A stretch of 8,509 nt of DNA, taken from contig JAHWLC010000036.1 of assembly GCA_019347585.1 (NCBI GenBank), forward strand, positions 1-8,509, given 5' to 3'. A program made the translations under genes and the position numbers. The notes under the pieces are model-generated. The model saw only the letters and a list, made by a program, of their open reading frames with translations. It ran no database searches and was not told the origin of the DNA. The first letter of the stretch is position 1, and each line of letters opens with the position of its first letter. Below are positions 1 through 6,758 of this stretch, piece after piece. Source of the stretch: Actinomycetota bacterium (GTDB lineage Bacteria > Actinomycetota > Acidimicrobiia > Spongiisociales > ZC4RG35).

Positions 1-606
1 GGGATCCTGATCGGCGTGGGCCGCGCCTCCGGGCTGGGTTGGGATGAGATCGGTCTCGACCCCACCCGCCTCCGTCGAGGGCTGCGCATCGGGGCACGGG
101 CGGCGGCGGCCGCCGGAGGAGCCGCCCTTCTCGCCCTGAGCCTTCCCGAGGGCCGCTCCCTCCTGCGCGACGAGCGGGCGACGCTGAGGTGGCGAGGCTC
201 GGTCTGGCGAAGGGCGTTGATTCGTTTCCCGCTGGGGACCGCCCTCTTCGAGGAGGCCGCGTTTCGTGGCGTCCTCCCCGCCTTGCTGGAGCGGAGCCAC
301 CGGCCGATGGTGGCGGACAGCCTCTCCGCGGGCATTTTCGCCCTCTGGCATCTCATCCCCACCCGTCGAGCGCTGGCAGGCCATCCCCTCGGCTCGCAGC
401 TCTCGGGCGCCCGCCGCATGGGAACCGTCGTGGCGGGGTCTGTCGCCGCCGGCTGTTTCGGCCTCGTCTTCTCCTCGCTGCGGCGTCGCACCGGCAGCCT
501 GGCCGCTCCCTGGCTGGCCCACGCCTCCCTCAACAGCCTGTGGTTCCTGGCCGGTGTCGCCGCATTGAAAGCCGCCGCCGGTGAAACCCGGCCCGGCGAG
601 GGCTAG
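1..606 (+). CDS. CPBP family intramembrane metalloprotease, 5'-truncated by window edge
   Basis: The reading frame is open from base 1, so the N-terminus lies outside the window; the GTG at 16 is probably internal. The visible 201 residues carry the CPBP (CaaX protease and bacteriocin-processing, Abi) signature motifs, numbered from the first codon: EExxxR at 84-89 (EEAAFR), FxxxH ending at His117 (FALWH) and HxxxN at 174-178 (HASLN). These Glu/His/Asn residues are the expected metal-site and catalytic residues of this membrane-embedded protease family. Hydrophobic stretches occur around residues 33-47, 100-117, 140-157 and 170-190, consistent with a polytopic membrane protein. The substrate cannot be told from sequence; family members range from prenyl-protein processing to bacteriocin immunity and membrane stress roles. 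Its stop is 32 bases before the rsbR start, on the same strand, so co-transcription with the stressosome cassette is possible but unproven. Confidence 0.85.
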   Translation, partial: GILIGVGRASGLGWDEIGLDPTRLRRGLRIGARAAAAAGGAALLALSLPEGRSLLRDERATLRWRGSVWRRALIRFPLGTALFEEAAFRGVLPALLERSHRPMVADSLSAGIFALWHLIPTRRALAGHPLGSQLSGARRMGTVVAGSVAAGCFGLVFSSLRRRTGSLAAPWLAHASLNSLWFLAGVAALKAAAGETRPGEG

Positions 607-638
607 TCTGGCGTCCCGACCCGATGATGGGAGAAGCC

Positions 639-1544
639 ATGGCTCGCGACACAAGCAAAGAGGCGGTCACCCCTCCCCCCGCCGCGGGAATGGGGGATGC
701 CGCTCTCCTCAAGGAGCTGGTCGCCCATCTCCGCGATAACCGGACCGAGTTGCGTGAGGAGTGGGCCCGTCGCATCTCCGACGCCGACCTGCTCACCGCG
801 ATGACCCCCGACGAAATCTTCTCTGAGGCCACCGCGGTCTACGACAACTATGTCGATGCCCTGGAGACGGGAAGCGTCGAAGCCCTCCAGGCCTACGCCC
901 GGGACCTCTCGGAGCGGATCATCCCGCGGGGTGTGGAGACCCACGAGGTCCTCGGCATCGTGCTCCTCCTCCGTGACGTGCTGGCCCGCTCCCTCTTCGA
1001 GAAGTACCGCGCCGATCCCGACCTGCTCAACCGGATCCTCGACGCCTACGAGCCTGCGGCCAACCGAATCGCGGTCACAGTGGGAGTCAGCTTCGTCCAG
1101 GAGCGCGAGCGGGTGATCCGCCAACAGCAGGAGGCGATACGCGAGCTGTCGACCCCGGTGCTCCAGGTCCGGGAGCGGCTGCTCATCCTGCCGATCATCG
1201 GCGTCCTCGACGCCCAGCGGGCCCGCCAGCTCACCGAGCAGCTGCTGCAGGCGATCCGGGCCAACCGCGCCAAGGTGGTGGTCATCGACATCACCGGTGT
1301 CCCCGACATCGATTCGGCGGTGGCCAACCACATGGTCCAGCTGGTCAAGGCGTCCCGGCTCATGGGCGCCAGCGTCATCATCACCGGGCTGTCATCCGAT
1401 ATCGCCCGCACCCTGGTCACCCTGGGCGTGGATCTGACCTCGATGCGCACCGTCGGCGATCTCCAAGGGGGAATCGAAGAGGCCGAGCGCCAGCTCGGTT
1501 ATGCCCTCCCCGCCCTGGAAGATCTGGACGACGAGCTGGACTAG
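639..1544 (+). CDS. rsbR: RsbR-type stressosome co-antagonist (RsbRD-like N-domain + STAS)
   Basis: Start chosen at ATG 639 because GGAGA at 630-634 sits at good spacing; the in-frame ATG at 624 has no ribosome site. The product is 301 residues. Residues about 18-150 are an all-helical N-terminal domain of the RsbR/RsbRD kind, presumed to be the sensor turret. A charged linker helix (about 152-178) follows, then a C-terminal STAS domain (about 180-288). In B. subtilis RsbRA two STAS threonines (Thr171, Thr205) are phosphorylated by RsbT. Aligned from memory, the matching residues here are Ser226 (in DIDSAVANH) and Thr258 (in DIARTLV), so the first site is Ser rather than Thr. The role inferred from the family is a cytoplasmic scaffold with RsbS that sequesters RsbT until a stress signal arrives. 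The C-terminal tail is acidic (EDLDDELD). It is first gene of the rsbR-S-T-X-U cassette, with an 8-base gap to rsbS. The signal sensed is unknown. Confidence 0.88.
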   Translation: MARDTSKEAVTPPPAAGMGDAALLKELVAHLRDNRTELREEWARRISDADLLTAMTPDEIFSEATAVYDNYVDALETGSVEALQAYARDLSERIIPRGVETHEVLGIVLLLRDVLARSLFEKYRADPDLLNRILDAYEPAANRIAVTVGVSFVQERERVIRQQQEAIRELSTPVLQVRERLLILPIIGVLDAQRARQLTEQLLQAIRANRAKVVVIDITGVPDIDSAVANHMVQLVKASRLMGASVIITGLSSDIARTLVTLGVDLTSMRTVGDLQGGIEEAERQLGYALPALEDLDDELD

Positions 1545-1552
1545 GCGGACAG

Positions 1553-1924
1553 GTGCCGGTCCCCATTCTCAAACAGGGGGACTTCCTGATCGCGACGGTG
1601 CAGAGCGCGCTGAGCGATCGAGAGGTTCTCCAGTTCCAGGACGATCTCGCCGAGCGGGTCGGATCCTTCCGGTCGCGGGGAGTGATCCTCGACGTCACCG
1701 CTCTGGACATGATGGACTCCTTCGTATCGCGGGCTTTCCGCTCCATGGCCCTGATGGCGAAGCTGAAGGGGGCGGAGACCGTGATCGTCGGGATCCAACC
1801 AGAGGTGGCATTCGCCCTGGTCCAGTTGGGCCTCACCCTGGAAGGGGTGAATACCGCTTTGGACCTGGAGGAGGGGCTGGCCTTCCTACGCTCTCTGACC
1901 AGGAGGAGGACCGATGGGCGATGA
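1553..1924 (+). CDS. rsbS: RsbS, stressosome STAS scaffold and RsbT antagonist
   Basis: A 123-residue single STAS-domain protein with a GTG start. The only nearby ribosome site is weak (GGCGGA at 1545-1550), and the gap to the rsbR stop is 8 bases, so translation may be coupled to rsbR. The start is supported by the N-terminus: MPVPILKQGD closely resembles the PKIPILK beginning of B. subtilis RsbS. The DMMDSF motif places the conserved phosphorylatable serine at Ser56 (Ser59 in B. subtilis RsbS). Further matches are GIQPEVA at 80-86 and TALDLEEGL at 101-109. The family role is to bind RsbT with RsbR in the stressosome; phosphorylation of this Ser by RsbT releases the kinase. The end overlaps rsbT by 11 bases, and the rsbT ribosome site lies inside the last codons of this gene, which include an Arg-rich tail (RRRTDGR). 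Confidence 0.93.
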   Translation: MPVPILKQGDFLIATVQSALSDREVLQFQDDLAERVGSFRSRGVILDVTALDMMDSFVSRAFRSMALMAKLKGAETVIVGIQPEVAFALVQLGLTLEGVNTALDLEEGLAFLRSLTRRRTDGR

Positions 1925-2318
1925 GGTCCGGGTCCCCATCGTCTATGACACCGACATAGTCGCCGCCCGGTCCGAGGGCAGGAGGATGGCGCTTGAGCTG
2001 GGCTTCTCCAGAACGGATGCCACGCTGTTGGCCACCGCCATCTCGGAGGTGGCGCGAAATATCCTCATACACGCCAGAGAAGGCATCATCACCATCTCCT
2101 CGTCGCTCAACGACGAGATCGCGGAGATCGTCGTGGTGGCCACCGACGAGGGGCCCGGGATCCAGGACGTGGAGATGGCGCTGCGTGACGGCTACTCGAG
2201 CAGCGGCGGCCTCGGCCTCGGCCTCCCCGGGGTGCGGCGCCTCATGGATGAGTTCCGGATCAACTCCGAGGACGGTAAGGGCACCGAGGTGAGCATGACG
2301 ATGTGGCGCCGCCAATGA
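1914..2318 (+). CDS. rsbT: RsbT, switch serine/threonine kinase (HATPase_c fold)
   Basis: A 134-residue GHKL-type ATPase/kinase. The start ATG 1914 follows a strong ribosome site (AGGAGGAGGA, 1901-1910). Visible ATP-binding motifs are the N-box with Glu45 and Asn49 (AISEVARN), the G1 box DEGPGI at 78-83, the glycine-rich GGLGLGLPG at 98-106 and a GKGT at 121-124. The small size, absence of extra domains and position straight after rsbS fit RsbT rather than RsbW. In the known pathway RsbT phosphorylates RsbS and RsbR on the stressosome, is released, then binds the N-domain of RsbU and switches on that phosphatase. Here the RsbU-like protein two genes downstream has the matching N-domain. The gene overlaps rsbS by 11 bases and the rsbX-like gene by 4 (ATGA). 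Confidence 0.93.
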   Translation: MGDEVRVPIVYDTDIVAARSEGRRMALELGFSRTDATLLATAISEVARNILIHAREGIITISSSLNDEIAEIVVVATDEGPGIQDVEMALRDGYSSSGGLGLGLPGVRRLMDEFRINSEDGKGTEVSMTMWRRQ

Positions 2319-2917
2319 TGACCGCACGCCTCGTCGAGTGGGGCACGGCGGGGCGGCCGCTCGGCGGAGAGGCCGAATCGGGTGATCGAGCGGTGGCGCT
2401 GGAACACGAGCAGGGGACCCTGCTCGCGGTCATCGACGGGCTGGGCCACGGTCCCGAAGCCTCCGACGCCGCCGAGTCCGCAATCGAGGTGCTCCGGGAC
2501 GCCCCGGAACGGCCGATCGAGTGGCTCGTCCGGGACTGCCACCAAGCGCTGCGGCACACGAGGGGCGTGGTCATGGCCCTGGTCTCTCTCCGAGCCGAGA
2601 GGAGCGTCTGGCTGGGTGTGGGCAATGTCGAGGGGAAGGTAATTCGTCCCGGTCTCGAACCGCTGTCTCCCCTCATGCTGGCGCAGTTCGGAGGCATCGT
2701 CGGCTACCAGCTGCCTCCGCTGCACGCCTCCCCGCTGACACTGGCCGCCGACGACATCATCGTCCTCGCCAGCGACGGGCTTCGCTCCGACTTCAAACCG
2801 GACGTCAGGCAGACGAGGCCCGTCCAGGAGATCGCCGACGGCCTGCTCGAAGCCTTTGCCAAAGCGAGCGACGACGCCGTGGTCCTGGTGGCCCGCTACC
2901 TCGGTGCGGGCTCGTGA
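2315..2917 (+). CDS. rsbX: RsbX-like PP2C/SpoIIE-type serine phosphatase
   Basis: Start taken at ATG 2315, which makes a 4-base ATGA overlap with the rsbT stop; ATG 2318 and GTG 2303 are in-frame alternatives. The product has 200 residues and is a single compact PP2C-like domain. Metal-binding positions are visible at Asp24 (SGD), Asp41 in VIDGLGHG, Asp154 in LASDGL and Asp186/Asp187 in SDDAVV. The layout (short, no sensor domain, VIDGLGHG, then GN, then SDG) matches B. subtilis RsbX, which removes phosphate from RsbS and RsbR and so resets the stressosome after activation. It sits between rsbT and rsbU, whereas in B. subtilis rsbX is the last gene of the sigB operon. No strong ribosome site is seen, so translation is probably coupled to rsbT. 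A stand-alone SpoIIE-family phosphatase of another pathway is possible, but context favours RsbX. Confidence 0.85.
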   Translation: MMTARLVEWGTAGRPLGGEAESGDRAVALEHEQGTLLAVIDGLGHGPEASDAAESAIEVLRDAPERPIEWLVRDCHQALRHTRGVVMALVSLRAERSVWLGVGNVEGKVIRPGLEPLSPLMLAQFGGIVGYQLPPLHASPLTLAADDIIVLASDGLRSDFKPDVRQTRPVQEIADGLLEAFAKASDDAVVLVARYLGAGS

Positions 2918-4332
2918 GCTTCGCCGACGCATATGGAGCTGCCTTCCACGACTATCTGCGGGGTTCGGGAGAGCGCGCCCTGGAGACGGCTTACGAGTTG
3001 GGACGCCGGGCGATCGAGGAGCAGATAAGCATCCTCGATCTGGCCGAGATACACCACGCCGCGCTCGCCGCCGCGCTCGAGGTCCCCGCGGATCGGGACC
3101 AGCTGAGCAGGATGGCCCGAGCAGGCACCGCCTTCCTCACCGAGAGCCTCTCCGCCTACGAGATGCTGCAGCGGGGCTTTCGCGAAGTGCAGCAGGTGGC
3201 CCTACTGGAGCAGCAGTACGCCGACCAGCTCCGCGATCTCGCCGAGGGATCCACCGCGCTCAACTCGACGTTCTCCATCGAGGAGATATTGCGACTGATG
3301 GGTGAGCTGGCTCCGAGGATCATCGGGGCCGGCAAGTCGATGGTGGCGGTCCCCGACCCCGACAGCGGCCACCTCGAGATCGCGGCGCATCCCGCCTGGA
3401 ATCCGGCGATCTCCGCAGCCCTGCTGATGGCATTCGAGGGCAACGCCGGGCGGTTTCGCGCCCCCAACGGGGAGGAGGTCCTCGTGGGGACGGTGAGAGG
3501 CGCCGACGGAGTGCAGGCGACCATCATCCTCGCCGAGAAGGAGGAGGGCCCGTTCACCGAGCGCGACGAGGCGGTGCTGGCCAAGCTGAGCCAGACCTGC
3601 TCGATCGCCATCGAGCGGGCCGGACTGTACGAGCGCCAGCGGGGCATCGCCGAGACGCTGCAGCGGGCTCTGCTTCCAGATCGGCTCCCCCGGGTGCCGG
3701 GGCTCAGCCTGGCCACCCGCTACCTCCCTGGAGGAGCCGGGGCGAACGTGGGCGGTGACTGGTACGACCTGGTGGTGCTCCCCGACCAGCAGGTGGGGCT
3801 GGCTCTGGGAGACGTCATGGGCCGAGGGATCCGAGCAGCCACGGTGATGGGACAGGTGCGCATCGCATTCCGGGCATATGCCATGGAGCATCGCGGTCCT
3901 CGCGAGGTCCTCGACTTGATGACGGCGCTTCTCACCTCGCTGGACCCCGAGCACTTCTCGACCCTGGTCTACGTGACTCTGGAGGTACCCGGGGGCAGGG
4001 CGGTCATGGCCCAGGCAGGTCATCCCCCGCCATTGCTGATCACGGCTGAGGGCGAGACCCGGCTCTTGACCGACTCCGACTCGCCACCTCTGTGCGCGGT
4101 GGCGAACGGCAGTCACCCGGTGTCGAAGTTCGAGATGGCCCCCGGAGACACCCTGGTCCTCTACACCGACGGTCTGATCGGGAGGAGAGACCTCACCGCG
4201 GGCATGAGCCGGATACGGGAGGTCGCGGCCAACTCTCGGGGAGACCACGAGTCGCTGTGCGACCGCATCCTGGAAAACATGCCACTCGACTCCGACGACG
4301 ACGTGGCCCTGCTGGCGGCTCGGCTGGACTGA
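2914..4332 (+). CDS. rsbU: RsbU-like PP2C phosphatase: RsbT-binding N-domain, GAF-like region, SpoIIE domain
   Basis: GTG 2914 overlaps the rsbX stop by 4 bases (GTGA). The frame is open back to 2521, but that part lies inside rsbX and the N-terminus beginning VSFADAYGAAF at 2914 already fits the family. The product has 472 residues. Residues 5-90 resemble the RsbU N-terminal domain that binds RsbT (AYELGRRAIEEQ, LDLAEIHHAAL). A helix at 91-112 leads into a GAF-like region at about 113-238, and a second helix (239-254) links to a SpoIIE/PP2C domain at 255-472. Catalytic metal motifs are GGDWYD (280-285), GDVMGRG (299-305), AGHPPP (368-373), YTDG (417-420) and DDDV (461-464). The expected reaction is dephosphorylation of a phospho-STAS anti-anti-sigma factor (RsbV), freeing sigma from RsbW; neither partner is in the window. 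The GAF-like region gives a possible second input beside RsbT. The last gene of the cassette, it ends 14 bases before a large hairpin. Confidence 0.9.
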   Translation: MSFADAYGAAFHDYLRGSGERALETAYELGRRAIEEQISILDLAEIHHAALAAALEVPADRDQLSRMARAGTAFLTESLSAYEMLQRGFREVQQVALLEQQYADQLRDLAEGSTALNSTFSIEEILRLMGELAPRIIGAGKSMVAVPDPDSGHLEIAAHPAWNPAISAALLMAFEGNAGRFRAPNGEEVLVGTVRGADGVQATIILAEKEEGPFTERDEAVLAKLSQTCSIAIERAGLYERQRGIAETLQRALLPDRLPRVPGLSLATRYLPGGAGANVGGDWYDLVVLPDQQVGLALGDVMGRGIRAATVMGQVRIAFRAYAMEHRGPREVLDLMTALLTSLDPEHFSTLVYVTLEVPGGRAVMAQAGHPPPLLITAEGETRLLTDSDSPPLCAVANGSHPVSKFEMAPGDTLVLYTDGLIGRRDLTAGMSRIREVAANSRGDHESLCDRILENMPLDSDDDVALLAARLD

Positions 4333-4346
4333 GGGTCTGGTACATG

Positions 4347-4394
4347 GAACCTCCGGTAGTTAGGCCCGTATATGGGCCTAACTACCGGAGGTTC
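4347..4394. terminator. Perfect 21-bp inverted repeat, probable bidirectional terminator
   Basis: The arms 4347-4367 and 4374-4394 are exact reverse complements (21 bp), separated by the loop GTATAT. The element lies between the convergent rsbU stop (4332) and the acyl-CoA dehydrogenase stop (4420) and would form a very stable hairpin in RNA from either strand. There is no T-run after either arm, so it would be a tailless hairpin terminator of the sort proposed in high-GC actinobacteria. A dispersed palindromic repeat or a protein-binding palindrome is an alternative. Confidence 0.75.
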
Positions 4395-4419
4395 GCGTCT
4401 AGTGCTCCACCCTGAGGGT

Positions 4420-5550
4420 TCAGAGCCCGAGAGCGTCGCCGAGCAGCGAACGCTGGTAACGGGGGTCGCCGAGGAGCAGCGCCGACGACTTGGCCCGCTT
4501 CAGGTAGAGGTGGGCGTCGTGCTCCCAGGTGAACCCGATGCCACCGTGGATCTGGATGGTCTCTCCCGCCGCCCATAAGTAGGCCTCCGAGCACATCGAA
4601 CCGGCGAGCGGGGCGGCGACCGCCAGCTCGTCATCATCGCCGGTTGTGCGTGCGGCGTGATAGGCCGCCGACTTGGCGTGCTCCACCTTGAGCAGCATCT
4701 CGGCGCAGCGGTGCTTGATCGCTTGGTAGGAGCCGATGGCCCGGCCGAACTGGTATCGGGTCCTGGCGTGCTCCACCGACATCTCGAGGCAGCGCTGCGC
4801 TCCACCCACCTGTTCGGCTGCGAGGGCCACGGTGCCCAGGGCGAGCACGGTGGCGAGCCGTCCGTCGACAGCTCCCCCGCCGAGGAGGGCGGCGTCCTCG
4901 ACCCGCACCGAGTCCAGGCCGACCTCGGCCTGACGCCGGGTGGGGTCGAGCACCTCGCTCTGGTCGACGGTCACTCCCGTGGCGTCGGAGTCGACCACGA
5001 AGAGGCCGACTCCCCCATCCATGGCCGCCGCCACCACGATCTTGTCGGCGAGATGGCCGTCGAGGACGTGACGCTTCATCCCGTCGATCGACCAGCCGGC
5101 GCCGTCGCGAGTGGCGACACAGTCGAGGTCGGCGAGGTCCCAGCCCCGGGGGGTCTCGAAGAGGGCGAGAGTGGCGATGGTCTCACCCGAGGCCATTCCG
5201 GGAAGCAGGTCCGCCTTCTCCTCTTCGGTGGCGAACTCCTGGATCGCGGTGGTGGCCAGGACCGAGCTGGCGAAGAACGGACCCGGGGTGACCAGCCGGC
5301 CCATCTCCTCGAGCACCACGCTGAGCTCGGTGAACCCGTACCCGGCGCCGCCGTGCTCCTCGGAGATGATGAGCCCGGCCCAGCCCAGGTTGGCGATCTC
5401 CTTCCACAGGCCCCGTTCGAAGCCGTCCTCGCTCATCATCAGCTCCCGGACCACCTCGAGGGAGAGCCGGTCGGTCAAGAACTGGCGGGCGGTGGAGCGG
5501 ATCAGCTCCAGCTCGTCGCTCTCGGCGTAGGTGACCGGCGTCTCAGCCAC
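4420..5550 (-). CDS. Acyl-CoA dehydrogenase family protein, probable non-catalytic (beta) subunit
   Basis: A 376-residue flavoprotein of the acyl-CoA dehydrogenase superfamily, begun at GTG 5550 with GAGGTG a few bases upstream. The helical N-domain (about 8-120), beta middle domain (about 122-225) and C-terminal helical domain (about 230-376) are all present. Family motifs are EEHGGAGYGF (64-73), RYQFGRAIGSYQAIKH (265-280) and IQIHGGIGFTWEHD (332-345). In typical members the last motif is followed by an EGTSEI segment bearing the catalytic Glu; here the chain ends with LGDPRYQRSLLGDALGL and has no such segment. The overlapping upstream gene has that Glu, so the two are likely subunits of one alpha2-beta2 enzyme, as for FadE26-FadE27 and FadE28-FadE29 in mycobacterial sterol side-chain oxidation. 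The substrate is unknown; a bulky or polycyclic acyl-CoA is a guess. It could instead be active through a Glu at another position. Confidence 0.9.
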   Translation of the reverse strand: MAETPVTYAESDELELIRSTARQFLTDRLSLEVVRELMMSEDGFERGLWKEIANLGWAGLIISEEHGGAGYGFTELSVVLEEMGRLVTPGPFFASSVLATTAIQEFATEEEKADLLPGMASGETIATLALFETPRGWDLADLDCVATRDGAGWSIDGMKRHVLDGHLADKIVVAAAMDGGVGLFVVDSDATGVTVDQSEVLDPTRRQAEVGLDSVRVEDAALLGGGAVDGRLATVLALGTVALAAEQVGGAQRCLEMSVEHARTRYQFGRAIGSYQAIKHRCAEMLLKVEHAKSAAYHAARTTGDDDELAVAAPLAGSMCSEAYLWAAGETIQIHGGIGFTWEHDAHLYLKRAKSSALLLGDPRYQRSLLGDALGL

Positions 5551-6724
5551 GGGGCACCTCGGTCCAGGGGACGTCCTTGTCCACCCGGGGCTCGCCGGGA
5601 AGGCCGAGGACCCGTTCCCCGATGATGTTCATCATGATCTCCGAGGTCCCGCCCTCTATCGAGTTGGCCCGGCTGCGGAGGAAGGCCCGCTGCGGGGTGA
5701 GGCTCTCGTAGTCGGGCGGCTTCAACTGGTAGCCCCCCGGATAGAGGGTGCCCTCCAGGCCGAGCAGGTCGAGGGTGAAGGAGGTGATCTCCTTGTTGAG
5801 GTTGGCCCAGTCGAGCTTGCCGGTCGACCCCTCCGGGCCGGGGGTACCCAGGCTGGCCATCTCGATCGCCCGCAGGTTGGTGAGCCGGGACGCCTCTGCC
5901 TCGGCCCAAAGCCGGAGCAGCTCGTCGCGGAGCACCGGGTCGTCCAAGCCCGACTTCTCCCAGGCTTGCACGGCGCCGGCGATGGCGCCGGAGCCACGGG
6001 GGGTGGCGGTTCCCCCGATGGCGACCCGTTCGTTCATCAGCGTGGTCAACGACACCCGCCACCCGGCCCCCACCTCGTCGATGCGGTTGGAGTCGGGGAC
6101 TCGGGCATCCTCGAAGAAGACTTCGTTGAACTCTGCCTCCCCGGTGATCTGGTAGAGGGGCCGCACCTCGACTCCCGGTCCCTCCATGTCGATGATGAAG
6201 TAGGTGAGACCCTGGTGCTTCACCGCAGTGGGGTCGGTGCGGGCGACGAGCATTCCCCACTTGGCGACCTGGGCCAGGGTGGTCCACACCTTCTGACCGT
6301 TGACCACCCACTCGTCTCCGTCCTGGACGGCGCGGGTGGCCAGCCCGGCCAGGTCGGACCCGGCGCCCGGCTCACTGAACAGCTGGCACCAGATCTCCTC
6401 GGTGGTGAACATGGGCCGCAGCCAGCGCTGCTTCTGTGATTCGGTGCCGTGGGTGACGAGCACCCCGGCGCCCATCCCGATGCCGATGATGTTGTCCAGC
6501 CGGTTCTCCGTGGAGGCGCCGGCCTCCTGGAGACGCCGGTTGATGGTCGACTGGTGCTTGCGGGCGAGATCGAGCCCGCCGTATCCCTCCGGATGCCACA
6601 CCCAGGCCAGCCCCAGGTCGTATTGGGCGCCCCAGAACTTCTCGTTGCCGGTGTCGGCGGGAGGGTGCGTCTCCAGTAGCTCATCGACGAGGGAGTCGAC
6701 CCGCTCGGAGTCGGCGTCGGCCAT
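5543..6724 (-). CDS. Acyl-CoA dehydrogenase, probable catalytic (alpha) subunit
   Basis: A 393-residue acyl-CoA dehydrogenase with ATG at 6724; no clear ribosome site precedes it. The flavin/substrate loop CQLFSEPGAGSDLAGL is at 113-128, the conserved VNGQKVWTT at 141-149, and SIEGGTSEI at 355-363 places the catalytic base at Glu357. Further ends of the fold are the RANS segment before it and IIGERVLGLP (367-376) after it, usual in actinobacterial FadE-type enzymes. It catalyses FAD-dependent alpha,beta-dehydrogenation of an acyl-CoA, passing electrons to electron-transfer flavoprotein, in beta-oxidation or a related catabolic route in the cytoplasm. The stop overlaps the start of the next dehydrogenase gene by 8 bases, which suggests matched production of both subunits. 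It lies 34 bases downstream of the exonuclease-fold gene on the same strand. The exact substrate cannot be read from the sequence. Confidence 0.93.
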   Translation of the reverse strand: MADADSERVDSLVDELLETHPPADTGNEKFWGAQYDLGLAWVWHPEGYGGLDLARKHQSTINRRLQEAGASTENRLDNIIGIGMGAGVLVTHGTESQKQRWLRPMFTTEEIWCQLFSEPGAGSDLAGLATRAVQDGDEWVVNGQKVWTTLAQVAKWGMLVARTDPTAVKHQGLTYFIIDMEGPGVEVRPLYQITGEAEFNEVFFEDARVPDSNRIDEVGAGWRVSLTTLMNERVAIGGTATPRGSGAIAGAVQAWEKSGLDDPVLRDELLRLWAEAEASRLTNLRAIEMASLGTPGPEGSTGKLDWANLNKEITSFTLDLLGLEGTLYPGGYQLKPPDYESLTPQRAFLRSRANSIEGGTSEIMMNIIGERVLGLPGEPRVDKDVPWTEVPRG

Positions 6725-6758
6725 GCGGTGAAAGTACCAGCGGCCGGGTGGGGCCCGG

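Noticed and set aside
624..638. ATG 624 as rsbR start
   Set aside because: There is no ribosome site before it, while ATG 639 has GGAGA at suitable spacing and the product from 639 loses only five residues.
603..1331. Minus-strand 242-codon frame opposite rsbR
   Set aside because: Its Asp/His/Gly-rich low-information composition is typical of a high-GC antisense shadow; the plus strand encodes a clear RsbR.
2521..2913. Upstream extension of the rsbU frame giving a 603-residue protein
   Set aside because: The extension lies wholly within rsbX in another frame and is an Arg/Pro-rich shadow. The GTGA overlap at 2914 and the N-domain match to the RsbU family support the shorter form.
3202..4248. 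Minus-strand 348-codon frame opposite rsbU
   Set aside because: Antisense to a gene with intact PP2C motifs, and has no recognisable domain.
4657..6439. Two long plus-strand open frames (4657-5625 and 5531-6439) opposite the dehydrogenases
   Set aside because: Both dehydrogenase frames on the minus strand carry clear family motifs. The antisense frames are rich in Gly, Val, Glu and His with no domain pattern, typical of shadows.
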